In this document: positions 26,259 to 35,433 of the stretch, piece after piece | Numbering within the stretch: the first letter of the stretch is position 1 | Layout of the letters: the number at the start of each line of letters is the position of its first letter | From: Prolixibacteraceae bacterium | Lineage (GTDB): Bacteria; Bacteroidota; Bacteroidia; Bacteroidales; Prolixibacteraceae | Assembly: GCA_003506435.1 (NCBI GenBank) | Contig: DOAQ01000046.1 | Coordinates: forward strand, 469,376-533,375 | Direction: 5' to 3' | Length of the DNA stretch: 64,000 bases | Notes under the pieces: generated by a model | What the model saw: only the letters and a program-made list of their open reading frames with translations | Told to the model about the DNA's origin: nothing | Database searches by the model: none | Position numbers and translations under genes: made by a program

Positions 26259-27965
26259 TTAAAAGTTTTTCTTAATTATTTTGAAACTCTCTGCTTTGTT
26301 GGCATGGGTTACAATGATATAATAAATGCCATCGGAAAGATTTTCCATGCTGATTTTAATACGGGATTCCCCTGATTTTTCGATGTGTTCCATTTTTTGC
26401 CCGGACACAGAATAAATTTCAATGGAAATTTCTTTGGAGATGAGATCGTCGTTGAACTCAATATTCAGCCAGTCGCGAACCGGATTGGGATAAACTTTTG
26501 TTTCGCATGAAGCAACTGTTGGCTTGATGCCGGTAAATACATCGCTAGTTGCAAATGCAAATGGGGCCGCAGCTCCGACTATCGGAAGGGTAGCCCGTTT
26601 CCCTGATTGGTCAGCTGCATAAATGTAATATTGTACCACCTGATTTTTATTGAAAGCCGGAAGTTGTACTAAATATATATCGCCATCAGTATGCTGCATT
26701 TTGGCTGACTTCCATAAACCAAAATCTGTTTTGTAAAAGACCAGTACCGAATCACTTTTTAGTGGCTTCCCGCTGTACGCTTTTATAGTAGCTTCAAATG
26801 TAAAATCTGTTTTATCGCCCTGCGCACCCCGGATCGGAATGTGCTTGATTCGAACCATCTGCTTGTCGGCCACCTCGTGAACCCGGCAGTGCAGCGCATC
26901 AGTTGAACCCCAACTGTCCAAAAAACCTGACACTTCGTAACCGGGCATTGCGTTTTTGTACGATTGTAATGCTTCGTCATCCCACTCTCCGTTCATAACA
27001 GGAACAAAAACCCGTTTATTCATAATAAAAGAATTCGTATATGGTTCATCGTTGGGTGTATAAACCCTAAAAACCTGGTAGTTATTTCCCCACGATGATT
27101 TTTGATTTTTAAAATAATCGGCAACAGCTTCTATCTTATTGTATTGCGGATGAGTAACCGGCACTGAACGGATCAGGATTTTATCCACATCGAGGAATTT
27201 CCCCCAACAGTCAATATGATCTATGTATGTATTGTTCGGATCTTTTACTACATGATACGTGTGAATACCCAAATATGCTTTCATTTTTTGATCAACCTGC
27301 TCTTTGGTTAAACCATTGGTTAGGCTTTCTGAATACACAATATCCGAAGAAGCAGCAACTCCAAAACCATCACTCATGTAGTTTCCTCCGGTGTGTACAA
27401 CATCCATAGCATAGTAAGGAAACTTTAATTTTTTGGCTATATAACATGGTATGGAGTCATCTAAAATTCTCCCCCAACTAATCCTGTTGTAGATAAAATC
27501 AACAATACCTATCGAATCTTTACCGGCAATAAACATCGGGCCATAATCCCGTGTCCAATGCGAATTAGATTTTCCAGTGAGCATCTTAATACGAGTCTTG
27601 TCAAATTCGTAGAGTTGTATTGCATTCCAAAACATTTTCTCGCTTGATCCGGAATCTTCGGGTAGTAAAACAATTAGAGTATCCTTACGGGTTATTTCAG
27701 CTAAAAGATTAAAACGAAGTTCGCTTGGATATCGTATCAACACACCGCTCATCGGTTCAAACTCAGCCAGACTTTCAACAGGTGATGCAGGAGGTGCTGT
27801 AGCCTGAAAATATTTACCAATCTCGTTCCGGCGGTTCATTTCATCAGCCGAAAGCATGTGCATATATTTCCACGCATCTGCCTCTTTCATGTCTTGGGTC
27901 ACTCCCCTCTGAAAAGTCAGGACAAATATGCTTATTGTCAGCAAACTGATAATCGAATTATTCAT
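26259..27965 (-). CDS. Peptidylarginine deiminase homologue (PPAD-like) with T9SS C-terminal domain
   Basis: This 568-residue secreted protein matches Porphyromonas gingivalis peptidylarginine deiminase (PPAD) along its catalytic domain. Blocks shared include TGGNYMSDGFG, DPNNTYIDHIDCWGKF, YTNSFIMNKRVFVPV and TDALHCRVHEVADK. The catalytic set is complete by alignment from memory: D140 (TRDYGP), H250 and D252 (DHIDCWG), N311 and C360. The residue equivalent to PPAD Arg152 is present (R161 in YNRIS), while the Arg154 position is Ser163. An Ig-like domain follows (about 390-480), then a T9SS sorting domain with VYPNPVRDWL. Its role would be citrullination of peptides or a related guanidine hydrolysis outside the cell. 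Agmatine deiminase is the alternative name for the family. Confidence 0.85.
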   Translation of the reverse strand: MNNSIISLLTISIFVLTFQRGVTQDMKEADAWKYMHMLSADEMNRRNEIGKYFQATAPPASPVESLAEFEPMSGVLIRYPSELRFNLLAEITRKDTLIVLLPEDSGSSEKMFWNAIQLYEFDKTRIKMLTGKSNSHWTRDYGPMFIAGKDSIGIVDFIYNRISWGRILDDSIPCYIAKKLKFPYYAMDVVHTGGNYMSDGFGVAASSDIVYSESLTNGLTKEQVDQKMKAYLGIHTYHVVKDPNNTYIDHIDCWGKFLDVDKILIRSVPVTHPQYNKIEAVADYFKNQKSSWGNNYQVFRVYTPNDEPYTNSFIMNKRVFVPVMNGEWDDEALQSYKNAMPGYEVSGFLDSWGSTDALHCRVHEVADKQMVRIKHIPIRGAQGDKTDFTFEATIKAYSGKPLKSDSVLVFYKTDFGLWKSAKMQHTDGDIYLVQLPAFNKNQVVQYYIYAADQSGKRATLPIVGAAAPFAFATSDVFTGIKPTVASCETKVYPNPVRDWLNIEFNDDLISKEISIEIYSVSGQKMEHIEKSGESRIKISMENLSDGIYYIIVTHANKAESFKIIKKNF

Positions 27966-27990
27966 AGGTAGTATCGTTCTATTCAGTTAT

Positions 27991-28611
27991 TTAATCGAAA
28001 AACACTTCCGTCCGTTCTCTCCGGTGATATTCAAACATCATTTGTATTTGCGATTCGAGGTTGCGGGGAGCCGAAAGTTCCGGCAGCCGGTCTTCCTGAA
28101 ACCATGCAACATCATCGGTTTCACTCCCGGTTGAAAGCCGGTCGTTTTGCTTCTCGCAAAGGATGAAAATTTTGTAAACGTACTCAAACTGGGGAGGCAT
28201 GTTCTGGGCTGTTTTGTCGAGAATAGCCAGGATGCGTTTCGCTTTCACCGTTATTCCTGCTTCTTCGAAACATTCTTTTTCTGCCACCTGCCGGGCAGTA
28301 TAGCCAATATCGGCCCAGCCTCCCGGCAGAGCCCAGCAACCATCTGCTTTTTCTTTGATCATCAGAATTTCATCTTTCTCATTGAAAACAACCGCGCGCA
28401 CATCTACCTTGGGTGTTTTATAACCGTTGTTATCGATGATCACCGGGCGTATCTTTTCAATCGGCACATCAGTGATTTTTTCAATAAGTTCAAGGCAAAT
28501 AGTTTGTAATTCTTCGTAGCGTTCGCGGTCGAAAATATTTTCCGCATAATGAAGACCGGTTTCGGCAAGCGCCTGTATCCTCTTAATTTTTTCAAAAATA
28601 TATCGTTCCAT
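27991..28611 (-). CDS. NUDIX hydrolase with N-terminal helical domain
   Basis: This 206-residue protein has an N-terminal helical domain (Nudix_N type, about 1-65) and a NUDIX fold. The NUDIX box reads GGWADIGYTARQVAEKECFEEAG: the metal-binding EExG end is kept, while the first Glu of Gx5E is replaced by Tyr and the Arg of RE by Lys. Family members hydrolyse nucleoside diphosphate derivatives such as ADP-ribose. ATG 28611 was chosen over the long frame from 28719, whose extra N-terminus has no family match. Confidence 0.8.
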   Translation of the reverse strand: MERYIFEKIKRIQALAETGLHYAENIFDRERYEELQTICLELIEKITDVPIEKIRPVIIDNNGYKTPKVDVRAVVFNEKDEILMIKEKADGCWALPGGWADIGYTARQVAEKECFEEAGITVKAKRILAILDKTAQNMPPQFEYVYKIFILCEKQNDRLSTGSETDDVAWFQEDRLPELSAPRNLESQIQMMFEYHRRERTEVFFD

Positions 28612-28727
28612 GAATTTTTGTTTATTGATAGTTTCTGTACAAACAGACGACCGGAAGGCATCATTTTGCTTTGCCTGCCAAAAATAAAATTTTAAACCAA
28701 TGTAATGAAATTTTTGCATCCCCGTCT

Positions 28728-28735
28728 TACCTTTG
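28728..28735 (+). promoter_or_regulatory. -7 element of the sigma factor cassette
   Basis: TACCTTTG matches TAnnTTTG 25 bp before the sigma factor ATG at 28761. The -33 box is unclear. Confidence 0.45.
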
Positions 28736-28760
28736 AGAAACAGACCGGATATTTAACCAG

Positions 28761-29303
28761 ATGACTGCCAAAGATTTCAAAATACATATTTTGCCTGTCA
28801 GCAACAAGTTGCTCCGGTTTGCCATTCAGTTTCTGAAGGACGACGAACAGGCAAAAGATGTGGTACAGGACGTTTTCCTAAAACTCTGGCAGAAAAGGGA
28901 GGAGCTGGCGAAAGTTGAAAACGTGGAAGCATTTGCCATGCGCATGGTGCGAAACCGCTGCCTCGACATGATCCGGCTGAACCGATCTGTTCCGGTTGAA
29001 GATGATAAAATCAGGCGTTTAAACGACGGAAAATCGGACCCCGACCGGGAAATGGACCTTTCGGAAACAGCGCTGCTGGTACGCAATGCAATTGAAAAGC
29101 TGCCCGAGGTGCAGAGACAGGTGATGTGGCTTCGCGATATTGAACAGATGGAGTATGAGGAGATCGCCGGTATTACGGAAATGGAAATTAACGCCTTGCG
29201 GGTGAACCTGTCGAGAGCGCGAAAAAAAGTACGGGATGAACTGTTAAAACATCAGAATTATGGAATTGAGAGAGGTGAAAATACTGCTGCAAAAGTTTTT
29301 TGA
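28761..29303 (+). CDS. ECF-type RNA polymerase sigma factor
   Basis: This 180-residue sigma-70 family protein has region 2 (DDEQAKDVVQDVFLKLWQ at about residues 29-46, with the -10 binding helix after it) and region 4 (LPEVQRQVMWLRDIEQMEYEEIAGI with the helix-turn-helix). There is no region 3, which is typical of ECF factors. Its 3' end overlaps the next gene by 44 bp, so translation of the two is coupled. The cassette with a membrane partner and a DUF4252 protein is a recurring Bacteroidota arrangement. Confidence 0.92.
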   Translation: MTAKDFKIHILPVSNKLLRFAIQFLKDDEQAKDVVQDVFLKLWQKREELAKVENVEAFAMRMVRNRCLDMIRLNRSVPVEDDKIRRLNDGKSDPDREMDLSETALLVRNAIEKLPEVQRQVMWLRDIEQMEYEEIAGITEMEINALRVNLSRARKKVRDELLKHQNYGIERGENTAAKVF

Positions 29304-29805
29304 CGGGCAAACAACAGTTGAAGAAGAAAATATTCTGACTGATTTTTTCAGAAATCAGGATGTTCCTGCTGAACTGGAAATATACAGGGAGTTTTTCGAC
29401 GCTACCGAAAAGCTTTCAGAAGTTCGGTTTGAAGGTTTTGAGGACGATGTGATGAATCATATTCTGGAAAGCGAAAACAGGGAAAAGAAAAGATACCGCT
29501 GGTTGTGGCAAACGGTTACCTCGGCTGCCGCTGTACTGCTGCTTGCCGTGTTGCTGGTGAATTACAACCAGAATAAAAATCAGTTTAAAGATACGTATGA
29601 CGATCCGGAAATAGCATACGCTGAAGCCACCAAAGCTCTGAGATACATGGCCGGCAAGTATCAAAAAGGGATGGCACAACTTCAGCCGATTGCGGAAATC
29701 GATAAGGCTTCGGCTCCCTTGAAAACAAGCTTAAGATTGGTAAACAAAGGGTTCGGAGAAATGGAAGAGTTAGCTAAAATGGAAGAAAAATTAAAAAAAC
29801 AATAA
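29260..29805 (+). CDS. Membrane anti-sigma factor-like protein
   Basis: This 181-residue protein has a cytoplasmic N-terminal region (1 to about 84) of the kind that binds ECF sigma factors, one transmembrane segment (about 86-104) and a helical periplasmic tail. No zinc-binding HxxxCxxC motif is visible. It overlaps the sigma gene by 44 bp in a different frame and is followed after 2 bp by a DUF4252 gene. Assignment as the anti-sigma factor rests on position and topology. Confidence 0.75.
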   Translation: MELREVKILLQKFFDGQTTVEEENILTDFFRNQDVPAELEIYREFFDATEKLSEVRFEGFEDDVMNHILESENREKKRYRWLWQTVTSAAAVLLLAVLLVNYNQNKNQFKDTYDDPEIAYAEATKALRYMAGKYQKGMAQLQPIAEIDKASAPLKTSLRLVNKGFGEMEELAKMEEKLKKQ

Positions 29806-29807
29806 CT

Positions 29808-30317
29808 ATGAAACGATTATTAATACTTGCAATTTTGTTGTTACCGATGTTGGGTTTTGCACAAAACAACCCGGTTGACAAGCTTTTTGAGAAATATGCC
29901 AATAAACAAGGTTTTACCACCGTACGAATCAGTGGGGCGTTGTTGGGTTTTGCCAGTAAATTTGAAGATGCAGACAAACCGGAGTCAAAACTACTGTCGG
30001 GCCTCGATGGTATCCGCATCCTTTCGGTTGAAGATGAAAAACTAAACGCAGAACTTGATTTTTACAAGGAACTGGAAAAAGACGGCTTCTTTAAAAATCA
30101 CGATTACGAGGTGCTAATGGAAGTCACAGAAGATAATGAAGTGGTACGCTTTTACGGTAAAAGCGCCGGGGGCGGCAAGCTGTCGGAACTGCTGCTGGTG
30201 GTTGGCGGCGACGACAATGCGCTGATCAGCATTCAGGGAATTATTGACCCGGAGAACATCGGTAAAATTACCGGAGCGCTGGATATTGACGTACTTCCGA
30301 CAAAAGAAGAAAAATAA
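29808..30317 (+). CDS. Exported DUF4252 protein
   Basis: This 169-residue protein has a signal peptide (about 1-18, ...LGFAQ) and a DUF4252 domain over the rest. DUF4252 proteins are found almost only in Bacteroidota, often next to ECF sigma factors, and are sometimes lipoproteins; this one has no lipobox Cys. It is the third gene of the sigma cassette, so it may be its main target or a periplasmic sensor. The biochemical role is unknown. Confidence 0.8.
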   Translation: MKRLLILAILLLPMLGFAQNNPVDKLFEKYANKQGFTTVRISGALLGFASKFEDADKPESKLLSGLDGIRILSVEDEKLNAELDFYKELEKDGFFKNHDYEVLMEVTEDNEVVRFYGKSAGGGKLSELLLVVGGDDNALISIQGIIDPENIGKITGALDIDVLPTKEEK

Positions 30318-30323
30318 AAAAAA

Positions 30324-30359
30324 TATACCCTCAAGGTTTTCAAAAACCTTGAGGGTATA
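30324..30359. terminator. Bidirectional terminator between DUF4252 and dcp
   Basis: Perfect 17-bp arms (30324-30340 and 30343-30359) with a 2-nt centre lie between two convergent genes. A long T-run follows on the minus strand and A-rich sequence on the plus side. Confidence 0.85.
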
Positions 30360-30373
30360 AAATCAAAATCATA

Positions 30374-32473
30374 TTATTTCAACCCGCGTTTTTCCAGCAG
30401 GGCATCAATACTTGCATCTTTGCCCCTGAATTTGCGATAAATATTCATTCCCTCATCGGAACCCGATTTGGCCAAAAGTTCGCGGAAGCGGGCAGCCAGT
30501 TCCGGATTGTAAATATCACCTGTTTCCTTGAAAGCCTTGAACGCATCAGTATCCAGTTGGGCAGCCCAGATGTACACGTAATAACCGGCTGCATATCCGG
30601 GAGTGAAAATATGCGAGAAATACGTACTCCGGTAACGGGGCAGCATTTCATCAATCAGCCCGTAGCTATCCATTGATGCCTTTTCAAAAGCATTCACATC
30701 ACTGCCGTCGTACTTGGTATGCCAGTCGAGGTCAAGCAACGAAGCGGCCAGATATTCTCCGGTAAGAAATCCCTGGTTGAAATGGCCCGAAGCTTCGATT
30801 TTATTAATTAGCTCATCGGGGATTGCTTCACCTGTTTTGTAATGTTTGGCATATACTTTCATCACTTCGGGATCGGCAGCCCAGTTTTCCATTACCTGCG
30901 AAGGCAATTCAACAAAGTCGCGTGGTACGCTGCGTGAAGTACGTTTGTACAAACCATCGGTAAACAGGCTGTGCAATGCATGACCAAACTCATGCCACAT
31001 GGTCGTTACTTCGTCGAACGAAAGTAAAGCCGGGCTATCTCCCGAAGGACGGGTAAAGTTCATCACCATGGAAGTGACGGGCGCTATTTTTTCGCCGTTT
31101 TTATACATCTGAGGACGGAACGAAGTACACCACGCTCCCACCCTTTTGCCATCGCGCGGATGAAAGTCGAGATACAGCACGCCCAGGTGAGAACCATCGG
31201 CTTCTTTTACTTCGTAAGCCATCGCTTCTTCCTGATACACTGGAAGATCGGGGCGATGTGTAAAGATGATTCCATATAGTTTTTGAGCTACATAAAACAT
31301 TCCCTCACGGGTGTTTTCAAGACTAAAATACGGCTTGATCTCGTTTTCATCAAGATTGTATCTGGCTTTGCGTAATTTCTCGGCATAATACCACCAGTCC
31401 CACGAAGCGAGTTTAAAGTTGCCACCTTCCTTATCGATAATTGCCTGCATTTCTTTCACATCCTGTTTGGCAATTTTTATGGTCGGCTCCCATAATTTCA
31501 GCAAAAAGTCGTACACATTTGAAGGCGTTTTCGCCATGTTAATATCGATGATGTAATCGGCAAATGTATTAAAGCCCAGCAACTGAGATTTCTGATTACG
31601 TAGTTCAATGGTTTTTTTGATGATTTCCTTATTGTCGAATTTGTCGTTGTTGTCGCCCCGCATGAAGTAGCCGCGGTATAATTTTTCGCGCAGGTCGCGG
31701 TTTTCGGCATACTGAAGGAAAGGCGTCATGCTGGGACGGGTGAGCATAAACACCCACTTGCCCTCCATACTGTCGCGTTTGGCCTGATCGGCAGCCTGTG
31801 CAATGGCGTCGGCAGGAAGCCCGGCAAGGTCTTTCTCGTTGTCGACAACCATGCGGAAGTTTTTGTTGGTCTCGAACAATACATTTTCGCTGAACTGCAA
31901 ACTTAATTTCGAAAGTTCTTCGTTGATGCCGCGCAAAATTTCCTGTTTGTCCTTCGGAAGGTTGGCTCCGTCGCGCACAAAATCCTGGTGAAATTTCTCA
32001 ACCAGGCGGATTTGCTGATCGTCCAAACCCATCTCATTCCGCTTGTCATAAATGGCTTTTATTTTATTGAATAGTTTGGCATTCAGCGAGACATTGTCTT
32101 CGTGTTTGGTGATCAACGGTGAAATTTGTTTGGCAAGAGCCTGCATTTCGTCGTTGGTGTTGGCCGAATTCAGCGGAAAGAATACATCCTGAACCTTGTT
32201 GTAAAGTTCGCCCGACTGGTCGAAAGCCAGAATGGTATTCTGAAAAGTCGGTTCTTCAGTGTTATTCACAATAGCGTCAATTTCAGCATCGTGCTGTTTG
32301 ATGCCTTCTTCCAGCGCCGGAAGATAATGTTCCACCTTTATCTGGTCGAATGGTGGAACCTGGAACGGAGTTTCGTCCTCGGTAAGAAATGGATTTACCA
32401 TATCAGCTTTTTTTGTTTGACATGCAACCGCCAGTAAAAATACGGCTGCAAAAAATACATGGTGTTTCTTCAT
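30374..32473 (-). CDS. dcp: M3-family peptidyl-dipeptidase (Dcp)
   Basis: This 699-residue metallopeptidase of the M3 family has a lipoprotein signal (lipobox LAVAC, Cys18), so it is envelope-anchored. The zinc site is HEFGH (H494, E495, H498) within the MWHEFGHALH signature, with the third ligand Glu downstream. Length and the flanking motifs (GYAAGYYVYIWA near the C-terminus) fit peptidyl-dipeptidase Dcp, which removes C-terminal dipeptides. It stands alone on the minus strand. Confidence 0.9.
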   Translation of the reverse strand: MKKHHVFFAAVFLLAVACQTKKADMVNPFLTEDETPFQVPPFDQIKVEHYLPALEEGIKQHDAEIDAIVNNTEEPTFQNTILAFDQSGELYNKVQDVFFPLNSANTNDEMQALAKQISPLITKHEDNVSLNAKLFNKIKAIYDKRNEMGLDDQQIRLVEKFHQDFVRDGANLPKDKQEILRGINEELSKLSLQFSENVLFETNKNFRMVVDNEKDLAGLPADAIAQAADQAKRDSMEGKWVFMLTRPSMTPFLQYAENRDLREKLYRGYFMRGDNNDKFDNKEIIKKTIELRNQKSQLLGFNTFADYIIDINMAKTPSNVYDFLLKLWEPTIKIAKQDVKEMQAIIDKEGGNFKLASWDWWYYAEKLRKARYNLDENEIKPYFSLENTREGMFYVAQKLYGIIFTHRPDLPVYQEEAMAYEVKEADGSHLGVLYLDFHPRDGKRVGAWCTSFRPQMYKNGEKIAPVTSMVMNFTRPSGDSPALLSFDEVTTMWHEFGHALHSLFTDGLYKRTSRSVPRDFVELPSQVMENWAADPEVMKVYAKHYKTGEAIPDELINKIEASGHFNQGFLTGEYLAASLLDLDWHTKYDGSDVNAFEKASMDSYGLIDEMLPRYRSTYFSHIFTPGYAAGYYVYIWAAQLDTDAFKAFKETGDIYNPELAARFRELLAKSGSDEGMNIYRKFRGKDASIDALLEKRGLK

Positions 32474-32787
32474 TGTAAAGTTGTGTTTTCGTTTCAGCTT
32501 GAAAAATAAAAAAAATAAAGAGAAGGAAGAAGATCAAAACCACATGTTACGAAGAAAAACGCAGATATGATCATTATTAACCTTATTCATCTTAATAAGG
32601 TTAAGAATATTAATCGTGTGTTGTTGCTACCATGTGGAAAAATTAGATACATTTTTTTTATCCGCCTCTGAAATTCCTTCTCCGGAATGTCGGCAGCAAA
32701 TTCTTTACAAAGAATTGCTTGCCCGGAATGTTTGTAGCAGCCTGGCTGGCTTTTAATCACGGCACCCATAAAAAGGAGAACGCTTTC
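32474..32787. other. Intergenic region with two hairpins, no gene recognised
   Basis: No credible gene is seen. There is a perfect 11-bp hairpin at 32577-32604 (arms TTAACCTTATT / AATAAGGTTAA) and an 8-bp palindrome at 32699-32716 (AATTCTTT / AAAGAATT). The motif CCGGAATGT occurs twice, on either side of the second palindrome. Their role is not known. Confidence 0.4.
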
Positions 32788-32818
32788 TTTGCCCCGGCAT
32801 AAAAAATGTGTACTTTTG
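32788..32818 (+). promoter_or_regulatory. Promoter of pheT
   Basis: TTTG at 32788-32791, exactly 19 bp, and TACTTTTG at 32811-32818 form a perfect Bacteroidota promoter. It rules out the longer pheT frame that opens at 32789. Confidence 0.75.
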
Positions 32819-32851
32819 AAGCCTTTAAAAAACAGCAGAAAAGCAATCACA

Positions 32852-35299
32852 ATGGAGATTTCATACAACTGGTTAAAAGACTATCTGGATTTTGATTACA
32901 GTGCTCACGAACTGGAAAATATACTGACACAAATTGGCCTCGAAGTAGGCAGTGTCGAAGAAGTTGAAACCATAAAAGGCGGTTTGCACGGCTTGGTTAT
33001 CGGCGAAGTTATTACCTGCGAAAAACACCCGAATTCGGACCACCTCAGCAAAACAACGGTGAATATCGGCAAAGAAACTTTACCCATCGTTTGCGGCGCG
33101 CCCAACGTCGCTGCCGGGCAAAAAGTGGTGGTGGCAACCATCGGCACCAAACTATACAACGGCGATCAGGAATTTGAAATTAAAAAATCGAAAATACGTG
33201 GCGAAGTTTCCGAAGGGATGATCTGTGCCGAAGATGAAATTGGCATTGGCGCCAGCCACGACGGAATCATGGTTCTCCCGGCTGAAGCGGTAGTGGGAAC
33301 GCCTGCCTGCAAATATTTCAAGGTCGAATCAGACTACATGATTGAAGTGGACCTGACCCCCAACCGCATTGATGCTTCGTCGCATATTGGCGTTGCCCGC
33401 GACCTGGCAGCTTTCATGAGCAAAAAAAGCCCGGTTCGTTATAAAAAACCTTCTGTCGAAAATTTTAAAATCGACAATACCAATGTTTCTGTACCGGTTG
33501 AGGTCTTGAACCAAGAGGCCTGTCCTCGTTTTGCCGGGCTGACCATCACCGGACTGACCATTGGCGAATCGCCCGACTGGCTGAAAAACCGGTTGAAAGT
33601 GATTGGCCTGAAACCAATCAGCAATGTGGTGGATATTACCAACTACGTGCTGATGGAAACCGGGCAACCGCTGCACGCCTACGACCTGGCCGATGTGAAA
33701 GGCAACAAAATAGTGGTGCGTACCATGAAACCGGGAACGAAATTTACAACCCTCGACGGGGTGGAACGCGAATTGCACGAAGACGACCTGATGATCTGCA
33801 ATGCAGAAGAAGGCATGTGTATCGGCGGTGTTTTTGGCGGTTTACATTCCGGAGTAAAGGAAACGACCAAAAGCATTTTCCTTGAAGCGGCCTGTTTCGA
33901 CACGGTATATATTCGTAAAACGGCCCGCCGTCACGGACTGAGCACCGATGCTTCGTTCCGTTTCGAACGCGGCGTCGACCCGAACAATACATTGTATGCG
34001 CTGAAACGCGCCGCCATGCTGATCAAGGAAGTGGCCGGTGGGGAAATTTCTTCGGAAATTGTGGATATTTATCCCAAGCCAGTGGCCGATTTCAAGGTTG
34101 ATGTTTCGTATTCTAACATTCACCGGCTGATTGGCAAGAAAATTTCGAAAGAAGAAATTAAATCGATACTGCAATCGCTCGAAATAAAAATTGAAGCTGA
34201 AAACGAAAACGGGCTTTCGCTGCTGGTTCCGCCATACCGCGTGGACGTGAAGCGCGAAGCCGATGTGATTGAAGACATTCTCCGGATTTACGGCTACAAC
34301 AATGTGGAAATCCCGACCCGGGTGAATGCGTCGCTGCAATATTCAGTGAAACCCAATCCGCATGCCATCCGCAACCTGATTTCAGAAATGCTGACAGCAC
34401 AGGGCTTCAACGAGATATGGTCGAATTCGCTGACCAAACTTTTGTACTACGAAAACAACGAAAGTTTTGCACAAGAAAGCACGGTAAAGATTTTCAACCC
34501 GCTGAGCAACGATTTGGGCGGTATGCGCCAAACCCTTTTGTACGGCGGGCTCGAAGCCATTGCATACAATGCGAACCGCCGCAATGCTGATCTCCGTCTG
34601 TACGAGTTCGGAAATTGCTATTTCCACAACGACAGCGAGTTAAAAGAAAACCCGATCAATAATTACCGGGAGGAAGAACATCTGGCTCTGTTTGTCAGTG
34701 GTTTCAAACAAGCTGAAAGCTGGGCTGCCCAGCAGACAAAAACCAGCTTCTTCGAACTAAAAACATACGTCGAAAATATACTAAAACGACTGGGTTTTGA
34801 AATTGCAAAACTGAAAATAGAAGAGACATCCGCAAAATTCCTTTCCGAAGGGCTGGTTTATTTTTTGAACAACAAAAAACTCGTTGAATTCGGTATTGTT
34901 GCCCCGAAAGTTCAAAAGCAGTTCGAGGTTGAAAATCCGGTGTATTATGCCGATTTCATGTTCGACAGCTTGTTACTTGAATCGAAAAACAAAAAAGTGG
35001 TTTTTGCCGGAATCCCAAAATATCCGGAAGTACGCCGCGACCTGGCTTTGCTGGTCGACAAACAGGTGAAATTCAGCAGCCTGAAAGATCTTGCTTTCAA
35101 AACAGAAAAAGGACTTTTACGCTCGGTCGATTTGTTCGATGTGTACGAAGGAAAAGGCGTTCCGGAAGGCAAGAAATCGTATGCCATGAGTTTCATTCTG
35201 CGCGATGATGAAAAAACCCTCAACGACAAGCAGATCGACAAAATCATGCAACGACTAATCCTAATCTTCGAGCGCGAGTTGGATGCCAAACTTCGTTAA
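32852..35299 (+). CDS. pheT: Phenylalanyl-tRNA synthetase beta subunit
   Basis: This 815-residue protein is PheT, the beta chain of the alpha2-beta2 PheRS that charges tRNA-Phe. In order: N-terminal MEISYNWLKDYLDFD, the EMAP/tRNA-binding OB domain (about 40-150, KHPNSDHLSKTTV), B3/B4 editing domain (about 215-390), B5 (about 400-475), the catalytic-like core and the C-terminal anticodon-binding FDX-ACB domain (about 720-815, FAGIPKYPEVRRDLALLVD). Start ATG 32852 is fixed by the promoter. pheS is not in the window. Confidence 0.97.
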   Translation: MEISYNWLKDYLDFDYSAHELENILTQIGLEVGSVEEVETIKGGLHGLVIGEVITCEKHPNSDHLSKTTVNIGKETLPIVCGAPNVAAGQKVVVATIGTKLYNGDQEFEIKKSKIRGEVSEGMICAEDEIGIGASHDGIMVLPAEAVVGTPACKYFKVESDYMIEVDLTPNRIDASSHIGVARDLAAFMSKKSPVRYKKPSVENFKIDNTNVSVPVEVLNQEACPRFAGLTITGLTIGESPDWLKNRLKVIGLKPISNVVDITNYVLMETGQPLHAYDLADVKGNKIVVRTMKPGTKFTTLDGVERELHEDDLMICNAEEGMCIGGVFGGLHSGVKETTKSIFLEAACFDTVYIRKTARRHGLSTDASFRFERGVDPNNTLYALKRAAMLIKEVAGGEISSEIVDIYPKPVADFKVDVSYSNIHRLIGKKISKEEIKSILQSLEIKIEAENENGLSLLVPPYRVDVKREADVIEDILRIYGYNNVEIPTRVNASLQYSVKPNPHAIRNLISEMLTAQGFNEIWSNSLTKLLYYENNESFAQESTVKIFNPLSNDLGGMRQTLLYGGLEAIAYNANRRNADLRLYEFGNCYFHNDSELKENPINNYREEEHLALFVSGFKQAESWAAQQTKTSFFELKTYVENILKRLGFEIAKLKIEETSAKFLSEGLVYFLNNKKLVEFGIVAPKVQKQFEVENPVYYADFMFDSLLLESKNKKVVFAGIPKYPEVRRDLALLVDKQVKFSSLKDLAFKTEKGLLRSVDLFDVYEGKGVPEGKKSYAMSFILRDDEKTLNDKQIDKIMQRLILIFERELDAKLR

Positions 35300-35317
35300 A
35301 AACAGATAAAAACTTCG

Positions 35318-35349
35318 AAAGCCAACCGCAACAAAGGTTGGCTTTTTTT
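35318..35349 (+). terminator. Terminator of pheT
   Basis: A 10-bp stem (35318-35327 with 35336-35345) and T-run end transcription about 20 bp after the pheT stop. Confidence 0.9.
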
Positions 35350-35433
35350 GTTCTTTGGTTGTCGCTGTGCAATCCGGGATTATTCGGAAAGTTCAGGATA
35401 CATTTTGTCTTCAATAAATAACATTTATTTCCC

